Source: an uncultured Chryseobacterium sp.
GTDB taxonomy: Bacteria; Bacteroidota; Bacteroidia; Flavobacteriales; Weeksellaceae
Direction of reading: 5' to 3'
DNA length: 61,324 nucleotides
Assembly (NCBI GenBank): GCA_913778085.1
Contig: CAJYXJ010000011.1
Span: 1 to 61,324, forward strand
The notes beneath the pieces are model-generated. The model made no database searches. It saw nothing but the letters and a program-made list of their open reading frames with translations, and was not told the origin of the DNA. Positions 34,249-42,518 of this stretch are shown piece by piece (positions within the stretch are counted from its first letter, which is position 1; each line of letters starts with the position of its first letter). The position numbers and the translations under genes are program-made.

Positions 34249-36372
34249 ATGAACACGATAAGCTATATCCGGCAAACCCTCAATATATCCGAAAAAAGCA
34301 TCAATGCCACACTGGACCTGCTGGCAGAAGACTGCACCATTCCTTTCATTTCCCGTTACCGGAAAGACCGGACCGGAAACCTCGACGAAACGCAGATCGA
34401 ACAGATTTCCAGACTGAACAAACAGTTTGAAGACATTGTAAAAAGAAAGGAAAGCATTCTGAAATCCATCGGGGAACAGAATGCTTTAACATCCGAACTG
34501 CATCAGCGGATTGAAGAAAGCTTTGATCTCCAGGAACTGGAAGACCTTTACCTGCCCTTCAAAAAAAGGAAAAAAACCAGAGCGGATGCGGCCAAAGAAA
34601 AAGGACTGGAACCGTTAGCCAAAATCATCATGAGCCAGAAAGCACAGGATATCGGTTCCCTGGCTGCAAAATACCTGAACGACCGGGTTTCTTCCGAAGT
34701 AGAAGCATTGCAGGGTGCCCGCGACATCATGGCAGAATGGATCAATGAGAATATGTACGTCCGGAAAAACTTGAGAAGGCTGTTTCAGCGGAAAGCCGTG
34801 ATCACCTCCAAAGTGGTAAAGGCTAAAAAAGAGGAAGAAGAAGCCCAGAAATTTTCCCAGTATTTTGAATGGGAGGAAAACCTCAACCGCACGCCATCTC
34901 ACCGGCTCCTGGCTATGCTGAGGGCAGAAGCGGAAGGCTTTGTGAAAACCAATGTGGGAATCGACAAAGAGGAGGCCCTCGAATTCATTGAAAAAGCGAT
35001 CATCAAATCCGACAACGAATCGTCGGACCAGATTTCTTTAGCGATTAAAGACAGTTACAAAAGGCTGCTGGAGCCTGCCATTTCCAACGAAACCCTTCAG
35101 GAAGCTAAAGAGAAAGCCGATAAAAAAGCCATTGAGATCTTCTCGGAAAACCTCACCCAGCTTCTGCTCGCTCCGCCATTGGGCGAAAAGAGGATCCTGG
35201 CCATTGATCCAGGATACCGAAGCGGCTGCAAGATCGTCTGCCTTGATGAAAAGGGTGACCTTCTTCATAACGAGACCATCTATCCCCACGCCCCGCAGAA
35301 CGAAAGCGGAATGGCCATGAAAAAAATCCGTTCGATGGTCAATGCCTATAACATTGAAGCCATTTCCATCGGGAACGGAACGGCCAGCCGTGAGACCGAA
35401 TTTTTCATTAAAAAGATCGCCTTCGACAAACCGCTGCAGGTTTTCGTAGTGTCGGAAGCCGGTGCTTCGGTATATTCGGCGAGTAAAATTGCAAGGGATG
35501 AGTTCCCGAACTATGATGTAACCGTCCGTGGTGCCGTTTCCATTGGCAGACGGCTGGCCGATCCGCTGGCCGAGCTTGTAAAGATCGATCCTAAATCCAT
35601 CGGTGTCGGGCAGTACCAGCATGATGTAGACCAGACCCAGCTGAAAAACGAGCTTGATACAACGGTAATGAAATGCGTGAATTCGGTAGGAATCAACCTC
35701 AACACCGCCAGTAAGGCTTTACTGAGCTATGTTTCGGGGATCGGTGAAAAGATGGCCGAGAATATCGTAAACTACCGTGCGGAAAACGGGGCTTTTGAGG
35801 ACCGCAAACAGCTGAAGAAAGTTCCGAGATTAGGGGAAAAAGCTTTTCAGCAGGCCGCGGCATTCGTGAGGATCCACCAAGCGAAGAACCCGCTGGACAA
35901 CTCCGCTGTTCATCCCGAAGCCTACGGAATCGTGGAGCAAATGGCAAAAGACCTGGGCATAAAAACCGATGAGCTTATTGCCAACAAAGAAAAAATCGCG
36001 CAGATTCGCCCGGAACAGTATATAACAGGGGAAATCGGGATATTAACCATTAAAGACATTCTGAAAGAACTTGAAAAGCCGGGCCTTGACCCGAGGAAAG
36101 CGTCTAAAGTATTTGAGTTCGATCCTAAAGTAAAAAGCATCAGAGACCTGAAAACCGGAATGATCCTTCCGGGCATCGTCAACAATATTACGGCTTTCGG
36201 ATGTTTCGTAGACCTGGGGATCAAAGAAAGCGGGCTGGTCCACATCTCCCAGCTGAAAGAAGGCTTTGTTTCCGATGTGAATGAAGTGGTAAAGCTGCAC
36301 CAGCACGTCCAGGTAAAGGTAACCGATGTGGACGAAGGAAGAAAAAGGGTTCAGCTGAGCATGATCCTTTAA
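34249..36372 (+). CDS. tex: Tex-family RNA-binding transcription accessory protein
   Basis: A 707-residue protein with the full Tex layout: N-terminal helical domain (LNISEKSINATLDLL; PFISRYRKDRTGNLDETQIEQI), YqgF/RNase H-like domain (ILAIDPGYRSGCKIVCLDE), helix-hairpin-helix region (SYVSGIGEKMAENIVNYR) and C-terminal S1 RNA-binding domain (GMILPGIVNNITAFGCFVDLG). ATG 34249 gives MNTISYIRQTL, the usual Tex start; an upstream in-frame ATG at 34168 adds 27 residues that lack family character. Cytoplasmic, nucleic-acid binding. Similar repeat phrases flank both ends of the gene. Confidence 0.95.
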   Translation: MNTISYIRQTLNISEKSINATLDLLAEDCTIPFISRYRKDRTGNLDETQIEQISRLNKQFEDIVKRKESILKSIGEQNALTSELHQRIEESFDLQELEDLYLPFKKRKKTRADAAKEKGLEPLAKIIMSQKAQDIGSLAAKYLNDRVSSEVEALQGARDIMAEWINENMYVRKNLRRLFQRKAVITSKVVKAKKEEEEAQKFSQYFEWEENLNRTPSHRLLAMLRAEAEGFVKTNVGIDKEEALEFIEKAIIKSDNESSDQISLAIKDSYKRLLEPAISNETLQEAKEKADKKAIEIFSENLTQLLLAPPLGEKRILAIDPGYRSGCKIVCLDEKGDLLHNETIYPHAPQNESGMAMKKIRSMVNAYNIEAISIGNGTASRETEFFIKKIAFDKPLQVFVVSEAGASVYSASKIARDEFPNYDVTVRGAVSIGRRLADPLAELVKIDPKSIGVGQYQHDVDQTQLKNELDTTVMKCVNSVGINLNTASKALLSYVSGIGEKMAENIVNYRAENGAFEDRKQLKKVPRLGEKAFQQAAAFVRIHQAKNPLDNSAVHPEAYGIVEQMAKDLGIKTDELIANKEKIAQIRPEQYITGEIGILTIKDILKELEKPGLDPRKASKVFEFDPKVKSIRDLKTGMILPGIVNNITAFGCFVDLGIKESGLVHISQLKEGFVSDVNEVVKLHQHVQVKVTDVDEGRKRVQLSMIL

Positions 36373-36436
36373 AAGGTGAATTATGAATGGTCAATCCGCT
36401 ATGCTTGTCAATTGTGAAAGATCAAAGTTTGAAAAG

Positions 36437-36469
36437 TTCACCCATTCACCTGCAAAGCAAAATTCAACA
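36437..36469 (+). repeat. Dispersed repeat phrase after tex
   Basis: TTCACCCATTCACCTGCAAA followed by GCAAAATTCAAC closely matches the phrase before tex (34141-34171); a weaker copy lies at 52110-52137. Probably a small non-coding genomic repeat. Confidence 0.45.
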
Positions 36470-36479
36470 TGGACTATAA

Positions 36480-36508
36480 AAAAACCGGCTCAGAAAGCCG
36501 GTTTTTTA
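36480..36508. terminator. Bidirectional terminator between tex and the histone H1-like gene
   Basis: AAAACCGGCT pairs with AGCCGGTTTT around CAGAA, flanked by A's on the left and T's on the right, so it can act in both directions. Confidence 0.75.
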
Positions 36509-36514
36509 GAACAA

Positions 36515-36691
36515 CTATTTTTTGGATTCTTCTACAGAAACTTTTCTGAAATCTTTGAACAGTTTGCTTAGTTCCAAAGCTGCTTTACGAGCTCTTGTCC
36601 CAGCTGCTTTGTTTCCTTTTTCTACCTGTTGGTTAGCTTCAGTTGTGAAAGCTTCAAATTCCGCGTTGATTTTTTCAATTAATTCTTTCAT
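36515..36691 (-). CDS. Histone H1-like (Hc1-type) small protein
   Basis: A 58-residue protein translated by hand: it begins MKELIEKINAEFEAFTTEAN, has the lysine/arginine/alanine core KAAGTRARKAALELSKLFKD and ends in ESKK. This matches the small histone H1-like proteins common in Bacteroidetes, thought to bind DNA and help organise the nucleoid. It is well framed: a TATATTTG box 21 bases upstream and a terminator just downstream. Function is by family resemblance only. Confidence 0.85.
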   Translation of the reverse strand: MKELIEKINAEFEAFTTEANQQVEKGNKAAGTRARKAALELSKLFKDFRKVSVEESKK

Positions 36692-37230
36692 TATTTCAAA
36701 AATTTAGGCTGCAAATATAGCTTTTATGGGGATTCCAGCCTAATAGAGAAGAAAAAATTTATATGAATTCACATAGAAAATAAGAATTTATTGGAAAAGA
36801 CACATCTTTTAAGCTTTCAAAAATTAATTACGGTAAAAAATCAGGAAAAACGGATCATTTTTAAACAGAATATTCTCCATCAGCATTTCAGTGTCTTTCC
36901 AGGCAGAAAAACAGTACGAATTGTAAAGAAAACTTCTTTGCAGAGATGAAACAGGGCGTAATGAATTCCTGCAGGCGTATCGGAATGAACCTGTATTTAA
37001 TAATTACGGTCGTCAGGATCTAAATTTATCCATACATCATGAACCCTTGCATCAGAGTATCTTTTTTCAACTCTTGAGGTTATGAAAGAAGATGAATTCT
37101 GAAACAAAACCAAATCAAGATAAATGACGAAAAACTTCAGATATCCAGCTTCTCTCCTGCAGCCCTTCATTTTTTTTCATTACGTCGCACGAAATTAAAC
37201 CAGTTTAATTTTTACCTCAGGTAATCCTCA
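36692..37230. other. Intergenic region, little recognised
   Basis: About 540 bases with no convincing gene. The left edge holds the promoter of the histone-like gene; the rest shows no repeat, RNA or terminator. Confidence 0.45.
36712..36719 (-). promoter_or_regulatory. -7 box of the histone H1-like gene
   Basis: The minus strand reads TATATTTG, 20 bases before the ATG. The -33 element is weak. Confidence 0.5.
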
Positions 37231-37238
37231 TACATTTG
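37231..37238 (+). promoter_or_regulatory. -7 box of the alpha/beta hydrolase gene
   Basis: TACATTTG fits TAnnTTTG; a TTTT run lies 18 bases upstream in place of a perfect -33 TTG. The leader to the ATG is about 50 bases. Confidence 0.5.
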
Positions 37239-37292
37239 CTACAGAAACAAACAACAATACAATTACCAACACAACATTAAAAATTTACAGCT

Positions 37293-38114
37293 ATGAGTAC
37301 ACTTACATTAAAAGACGGAACAGAGATTTTCTACAAAGATCAGGGGCAGGGCCCGGTGCTGATGTTTCATCACGGATGGCCGCTATCTTCGGATGATTGG
37401 GACGCACAGGTGATTTTCTTCCTTCAGAGAGGCTACAGGGTGATTACCCATGACCGAAGAGGCCACGGACGGTCCAGCCAGAATATATACGGTCACAACA
37501 TCGAGCAGTATGCTTCGGATGCCGCCGAACTGGTGGAATTCCTGGATCTGAAAGATGTAATTCACATCGGACATTCCACAGGAGGCGGTGAAGTCATCCG
37601 TTACGTTCACAAATATGCGAATGACAGGGCTAAAAAGGCAGTATTGATCAGTGCCGTGCCCCCGGTAATGGTAGCCAGTGAAAACAACCCGGACGGTGTT
37701 CCGATGTCGGTTTTCGATAACATCAGGGAACAGACAATGAACAACAGGCAGCAGTTCTATATGGATCTGACGGTTCCTTTCTACGGATATAACCGGGATG
37801 GTGCCGATATTAAAGAAGAAATCCGGAGAAACTGGTGGAGACAGGGAATGATGGGAGGCATTGTAGCACATTACGACGGCGTAAAAGCATTTTCAGAAAC
37901 CGATTTTACGGAAGACCTGAAAGCAGTGGATATTCCCGTTCTCGTCCTTCACGGGGAAGACGATCAGATCGTTCCTTATGAAAATTCAGGATTGAAATCG
38001 GCTAAGCTGCTTAAAAACGGTAAACTCATCAGCTACCCCGGATTTCCTCACGGAATGCCAACTACGAAAGCGGAGACCATCAATAAAGATATTCTTGAAT
38101 TTATAGAGGCATAA
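37293..38114 (+). CDS. Alpha/beta hydrolase, non-haem chloroperoxidase/esterase type
   Basis: A 273-residue hydrolase. The oxyanion region is FHHGWPLSSDDW, the nucleophile Ser95 is in GHSTGG, the acid is likely the Asp in VLHGEDDQIVP, and the His is in FPHGMPTT. HDRRGHGRSSQ is typical of the cofactor-free haloperoxidase/arylesterase group. No signal peptide, so cytoplasmic. It probably cleaves small esters; peroxidase activity in this group is often a side reaction. Single gene with its own promoter and a long perfect terminator. Confidence 0.93.
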   Translation: MSTLTLKDGTEIFYKDQGQGPVLMFHHGWPLSSDDWDAQVIFFLQRGYRVITHDRRGHGRSSQNIYGHNIEQYASDAAELVEFLDLKDVIHIGHSTGGGEVIRYVHKYANDRAKKAVLISAVPPVMVASENNPDGVPMSVFDNIREQTMNNRQQFYMDLTVPFYGYNRDGADIKEEIRRNWWRQGMMGGIVAHYDGVKAFSETDFTEDLKAVDIPVLVLHGEDDQIVPYENSGLKSAKLLKNGKLISYPGFPHGMPTTKAETINKDILEFIEA

Positions 38115-38129
38115 ACGCTGGCAGATACT

Positions 38130-38166
38130 AAAAGAAATGCGGATCTTATCGATCCGCATTTCTTTT
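38130..38166. terminator. Perfect 16-bp terminator hairpin
   Basis: AAAAGAAATGCGGATC pairs with GATCCGCATTTCTTTT around TTATC, 16 bases after the hydrolase stop. Confidence 0.8.
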
Positions 38167-38297
38167 GCTACCACATCAGACAGTTTTACGTTCATTCTTA
38201 TAAGTTTGACTGTTTTATGGCTCCGTTTTTGTGTTGACCTTTTCAGAGCTTTGTAACAACGACTCATTGATTTTTTAAACATCAAAAAACATTAGAT

Positions 38298-38519
38298 ATG
38301 CAATTCATCGAATTCAAAAAAGAACATTTTACCCACGACGAAGAACAGAACAGCTACTTCCTGGAAATATCAAAAGATGAAGTAGGATTTGATAATATTA
38401 AAATACAGAAGAAAAGCAATGACCATCTGTCCGATGATCTGGACTATGAAATCATCGATCATCCGACGCGGATCCGTGTGGTGGTGAAAGAACCGGAAGA
38501 CATCCGGGTAAATTTTTAG
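38298..38519 (+). CDS. Small hypothetical protein
   Basis: A 73-residue acidic protein without signal peptide or membrane segment (FIEFKKEHFTHDEEQNSYF start; TRIRVVVKEPEDIRVNF end). I recognise no family. It lies 39 bases before the outer-membrane protein gene on the same strand and may be co-transcribed. It looks like a small beta-rich domain. Coding potential is supported by a good start context and codon use like its neighbours. Confidence 0.65.
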   Translation: MQFIEFKKEHFTHDEEQNSYFLEISKDEVGFDNIKIQKKSNDHLSDDLDYEIIDHPTRIRVVVKEPEDIRVNF

Positions 38520-38558
38520 TCACTGATCATATCAGGCTTAAATTCTAAAATCAAAACC

Positions 38559-39404
38559 ATGAATAAGAATCATCATATTTTTTTATTGCTGTGCGGTCTG
38601 CTCCTTGCTCCTGTTTATCATAAAGGGCAGGAAAATGCGGAAAAAAAGTATTCGATTTTTCATCCTGTTCCCGCATCATTAATGAGGGATATGGAAACCG
38701 ACCGCCCGGATGTTACCGAATCCGCCTATACTGTCGATGCAGGCCACTTTCAGTACGAAACAGATCTGGTACGGCTGATTAAGGAGAAATCAGATTCCCG
38801 TGAAGTTTCTACGGTATTGGTAAACCACGGAAATATAAAGCTGGGGATTACCGGTTCCACCGCCATACAGATCGGATTTGAGACTTATGGTGTTCAGCAA
38901 GAAAAGGATCTGTCTTCCGGCGTGCGGCAAAGAACCGAGGGTTTCGGAGATATTAATTTCAGAATAAAGCAGAACCTCATAGGCAACGACCATGGAAATT
39001 TTGTACTTGCCGTCCTGCCTTATATTAAATTTCCGACTTCCGGATATGATGAAGAAAGCCGTTTTGAAGGCGGTCTTATCGTACCGATGCTATATAAATT
39101 GCCCGGCCAGTGGAAACTCGGGTTCCAGGTGGAGGTTGACCGCCTTAAAGATCTTGACGAGCCTGCTATGCACACGGAACTTCTACAGACTTTAACAATC
39201 AGCCACTCCATCATAAAAAGCATTGATGCAATAGCGGAAACCTATTATACCTATGATTTCAAAGCGCATCAACTTTCCAATTACATTAACGCTGCCCTTG
39301 AAATTGATGTCGCCAAGGACTTTAAAGTAGATGCGGGGTTTAACTACGGAATTCAGCATCAGGCTCAAAAGCATTATTTCGTCGGAGCATCTTACCGGCA
39401 TTAA
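38559..39404 (+). CDS. Outer-membrane transporter-like protein (phenol MetA-pathway family)
   Basis: A 281-residue protein with a signal peptide (IFLLLCGLLLAPVYHKGQ) and many short amphipathic strands. METDRPDVTESAYTVDAGHFQYETD is the hallmark start of the family labelled putative MetA pathway of phenol degradation, in fact an outer-membrane beta-barrel group of unknown substrate. The last residues, YFVGASYRH, fit a C-terminal barrel strand. No neighbouring catabolic gene supports a phenol role. Confidence 0.82.
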   Translation: MNKNHHIFLLLCGLLLAPVYHKGQENAEKKYSIFHPVPASLMRDMETDRPDVTESAYTVDAGHFQYETDLVRLIKEKSDSREVSTVLVNHGNIKLGITGSTAIQIGFETYGVQQEKDLSSGVRQRTEGFGDINFRIKQNLIGNDHGNFVLAVLPYIKFPTSGYDEESRFEGGLIVPMLYKLPGQWKLGFQVEVDRLKDLDEPAMHTELLQTLTISHSIIKSIDAIAETYYTYDFKAHQLSNYINAALEIDVAKDFKVDAGFNYGIQHQAQKHYFVGASYRH

Positions 39405-39487
39405 CAAGATAGTATGAATAGGTTGCAAGTTATTCTCACTATCTTAAGTTAATCATAAATTACAACAATATTACAGATGTTTAAAAT

Positions 39488-39519
39488 AAAACAGGCGGTT
39501 CTTTCGGACCGTCTGTTTT
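39488..39519. terminator. Bidirectional terminator between convergent genes
   Basis: AAAACAGGCGGT pairs with ACCGTCTGTTTT (one G-U) around TCTTTCGG; A- and T-rich flanks suit both strands. Confidence 0.75.
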
Positions 39520-39534
39520 ATCAAAGCATTTAAA

Positions 39535-40851
39535 CTATTTTTTATTATAAGCTACCCTCCAGACAATACCACTTACATCATCCGCTACCAGCAGAGATCC
39601 GTCTAAAAGCTGCAGAACACCTACCGGCCTGCCGTAAACATCACCTTTGGGTTCGTTAGCGATAAATCCGGTAAGAAACGGCTGGTAAGAACCTGAAGCT
39701 TTCCCGTCTTTAAAAGGAACGAAAGCAACCTGGTACCCAACCAGTGAAGAGCGGTTCCATGAGCCGTGCTGCCCGATGAAAGCTCCGTTTTTATATTTCT
39801 CAGGAAACTGGGATCCGGTGTAAAAAGTTAACCCCAGCGAAGCCGTATGACTTCCCAAAGGAACATCAGGAACAATAGTTTTTGCGACCAGATCCGGCTT
39901 TTCACCTTTTCTTCTCGGATCTTCATTTTTCCCGAAATAAGCATAAGGCCAACCGTAAAAAGCACCTTGCTTTACGCTTGTCAGGTAATCCGGGACCAGT
40001 TCATCTCCCAATTCATCCCTTTCATTTACCACGGTCCAGAGTTCCCCGGTTACCGGGTTCCAGCTCATGCCTACAGGATTTCTAAGTCCTGCTGCGTAAA
40101 TTCTTTCGCCTCTTCCGTCGGGATTTACTTCCAGGATATCCGCTCTTCTTATTTCGTTTTCCATTCCGTTTTCCCCTACATTGCTTCCGGATCCTACAGA
40201 GATATAAATTTTAGACTGGTCTTTGTTGGCGATCAGGTTCCGGGTCCAGTGGTTGTTGTAGCCGCCTGCAGGAAGGCTTACGATTTTCTTCCCGGGCTGT
40301 GTAATTTTGGTATCTCCTGATTTATACGGATAGACCCACACGCCGTCGGTATTCGCAACATAAAACTGATTGCCGATGATCAGCATTCCATACGGCTGGT
40401 TCAGGTTGCTGAGAAATACGGATGAAGATTCCGGAATTCCATCTTTATTGGCATCACGGTACATCAGGATCCTGTTGGCCGATTTTCCGCCTACTTCCGC
40501 ATCGCTTTTCCCGCTGATGTCGTTTTTGATTTTTTCGGAGACCGTCCGCTCAGAGTTGGACAGCACCACAAAAATATCGCCATTCTCAGCCTGGATCATG
40601 TTTCTCGGGCTTTTAATATTTTCCGCAAAACGGGTCACTGTGAAACCTTCCGGAGCCGTAGGTGTTTTATCTTTAGGCCAGCCTATCACATTGCTGAACT
40701 TATTTTTGGAAGCTTTTTCATTGGGTGGCGGAAGCTTTAAAGTGTCGTTTTGGGTAACGGCAGTATCGGCCTGCCCGGTTCCGTCGGATTTGTTTTTTTC
40801 CTTGCAGCTGAACAACAATAAAGCAGCCACCGATAGTAGATAGATTTTCAT
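39535..40851 (-). CDS. Sorbosone/glucose dehydrogenase-like lipoprotein (PQQ-type beta propeller)
   Basis: A 438-residue protein with a lipobox (YLLSVAALLLFSC, Cys ~16) and a Thr/Asp/Asn-rich linker. A six-blade propeller of the sorbosone dehydrogenase family follows: APEGFTVTRFAENIKSPRNM, ANRILMYRDANKDG, YAAGLRNPVGMSWNP, and the final KGDVYGRPVGVLQLLDGSLLVADD. It probably sits on the periplasmic face of a membrane and oxidises a sugar or aldose with PQQ. The presence of PQQ synthesis genes is not known here. Single gene. Confidence 0.9.
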   Translation of the reverse strand: MKIYLLSVAALLLFSCKEKNKSDGTGQADTAVTQNDTLKLPPPNEKASKNKFSNVIGWPKDKTPTAPEGFTVTRFAENIKSPRNMIQAENGDIFVVLSNSERTVSEKIKNDISGKSDAEVGGKSANRILMYRDANKDGIPESSSVFLSNLNQPYGMLIIGNQFYVANTDGVWVYPYKSGDTKITQPGKKIVSLPAGGYNNHWTRNLIANKDQSKIYISVGSGSNVGENGMENEIRRADILEVNPDGRGERIYAAGLRNPVGMSWNPVTGELWTVVNERDELGDELVPDYLTSVKQGAFYGWPYAYFGKNEDPRRKGEKPDLVAKTIVPDVPLGSHTASLGLTFYTGSQFPEKYKNGAFIGQHGSWNRSSLVGYQVAFVPFKDGKASGSYQPFLTGFIANEPKGDVYGRPVGVLQLLDGSLLVADDVSGIVWRVAYNKK

Positions 40852-41107
40852 AATATTTCGGTTGTAAATGTTTCAATGATCTGCCAAAAAGTTGCAAAAA
40901 CCATTCCTTAAAATAGATGGGTTTTTATGTAAAAGCAAAAAGCATCCGATGAGAAGATATTTCTTATTAAAATTTTAAAATCAAGTTTGGCACTAAAATT
41001 ATTGACTATTCAAAGGTATCTTTACCGAAATCACTGATCTTTAAACTGAAGAAAGGCTGCCGTTGATGATGTGAAAAGTGATCTGGCTTAACTACAAAGT
41101 TTAATTT

Positions 41108-42253
41108 ATGAAAAAAATACTAGCGGCATTGGCAGTCGGAACTTCTGCGGTGGCAGCAGCCATTTATCTTTCGGGATACGGTTACATTTTCAAAGCAGCA
41201 GCGCTGAATCTGAAAAAAGGAGCCGTTACCCCATCCATTGACGATGAAGAGAAATTTCCTTCCCGGCCGGTTCCGAATCTGAAAGCAGAACCTTGGAAAA
41301 AAGACAGCTCATATAACAGCAGCATTCTCTCTGAAGATATTTTACAGGAGCTGAAAAAGACCAGAGCCTCTTCTCTGCTTGTTGTAAAGGACGGAAAGCT
41401 CCTGCAAGAACAGTATTGGAAAGATCACGATTCCTCTTCCCTCATGAATTCTTTTTCTATGGCAAAAGGAATTCTGTCGGTTCTCGTAGGGTGTGCTATT
41501 GATGACGGTTACATTAAATCCGAAGACCAGCTAATTTCGACTCTCTTTCCGCAGTATGCGGAAAATTTTTACGGAAAACATCTTACCTTCAAACACCTAA
41601 TGACCATGCAGGCAGGATTCGACTGGATCGAAGAGTACCGCCATCCATTTGCCGAAAATTCGAAACAGTATTTTGTAGAGGACCTTGCCGAGCAGGCTTT
41701 TGATATTGATTTTATAGAGATGCCCGGTACAAGGTATGAATACCAGAGCGTTGCCGCCCAACTCCTCGGCCTTGCCCTGAGAAAAGCTGTCAATCAGGAT
41801 CTCGCAGCCTATCTGTCCGAAAAAATATGGAAGCCGCTGGGCATGGAGTTTCCGGCCAAATGGAGCACGGATGAAAAAGGTGTGGAAAAGGCTTTCTGCT
41901 GCATCCATGCTACGGCCAGGGACTTTGCAAAACTCGGACAATTGATTATGCAGAACGGCCGGTGGAAAGACCGACAGCTGATCAGTAAAGACTACTGCAA
42001 GAGGATGCTTACGCCAACTTCTCAGAACGATGCTTTCTGCTTTACCGTATGGGCTGATGATGAAAACGAAATAAAAAGCCGGTTCTTTTACGGTTTTCTC
42101 GGCCAGTTCATTATTATGATTCCGGAGCAGAACATGGTGATTGTAAAAACCGGATTTTACAACCGGCTGGAGGTCGACAAAAAGAAGAGACCGCTTCAGG
42201 TAAGATTACTCATCGATTCTCTTTGCCGTATCAAGCAGACGGCAACCGTATAA
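41108..42253 (+). CDS. Class C beta-lactamase-related serine hydrolase
   Basis: A 381-residue protein with an N-terminal hydrophobic segment (LAALAVGTSAVAAAIYLSGYGYIF) that may anchor it or be a signal peptide. The beta-lactamase/transpeptidase fold has Ser117-Met-Ala-Lys120 in NSFSMAKGILS and the tyrosine motif in TRYEYQSVAAQLLGLAL. The third motif (HTG/KTG-like) is less clear; WADDENEIKSRFFYGFLGQFI is in the expected place. Relatives include esterases and 6-aminohexanoate-dimer hydrolases. Substrate unknown; not expected to be a true beta-lactamase. Confidence 0.85.
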   Translation: MKKILAALAVGTSAVAAAIYLSGYGYIFKAAALNLKKGAVTPSIDDEEKFPSRPVPNLKAEPWKKDSSYNSSILSEDILQELKKTRASSLLVVKDGKLLQEQYWKDHDSSSLMNSFSMAKGILSVLVGCAIDDGYIKSEDQLISTLFPQYAENFYGKHLTFKHLMTMQAGFDWIEEYRHPFAENSKQYFVEDLAEQAFDIDFIEMPGTRYEYQSVAAQLLGLALRKAVNQDLAAYLSEKIWKPLGMEFPAKWSTDEKGVEKAFCCIHATARDFAKLGQLIMQNGRWKDRQLISKDYCKRMLTPTSQNDAFCFTVWADDENEIKSRFFYGFLGQFIIMIPEQNMVIVKTGFYNRLEVDKKKRPLQVRLLIDSLCRIKQTATV

Positions 42254-42518
42254 CTATAAACAACCGCAAATAATCCGCTTACAGACCGTTGGGTACGGTT
42301 TGGAAACTTTACATACCACATAATGGTTTGCGGGCATACTTATTGCAAATTATGAGGGGAATCATAAAAACGGTAAGCAATAATTTTGTAATCATCAGTT
42401 CTGTCATATTCTTAGATAATGATATAGACTACAGCAATACCTGAAAAAGACATACTGCTGATTCTTATTGCTGATTCCCATTTCTATGGTCCGAGAATAA
42501 CCGAAAAATATCAGTATC

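Noticed and set aside
41108-42253. The class C-type hydrolase as an antibiotic-resistance beta-lactamase
   Set aside because: Only the SxxK motif is clear and the third motif is not; the sequence fits the broader esterase/amidase branch.
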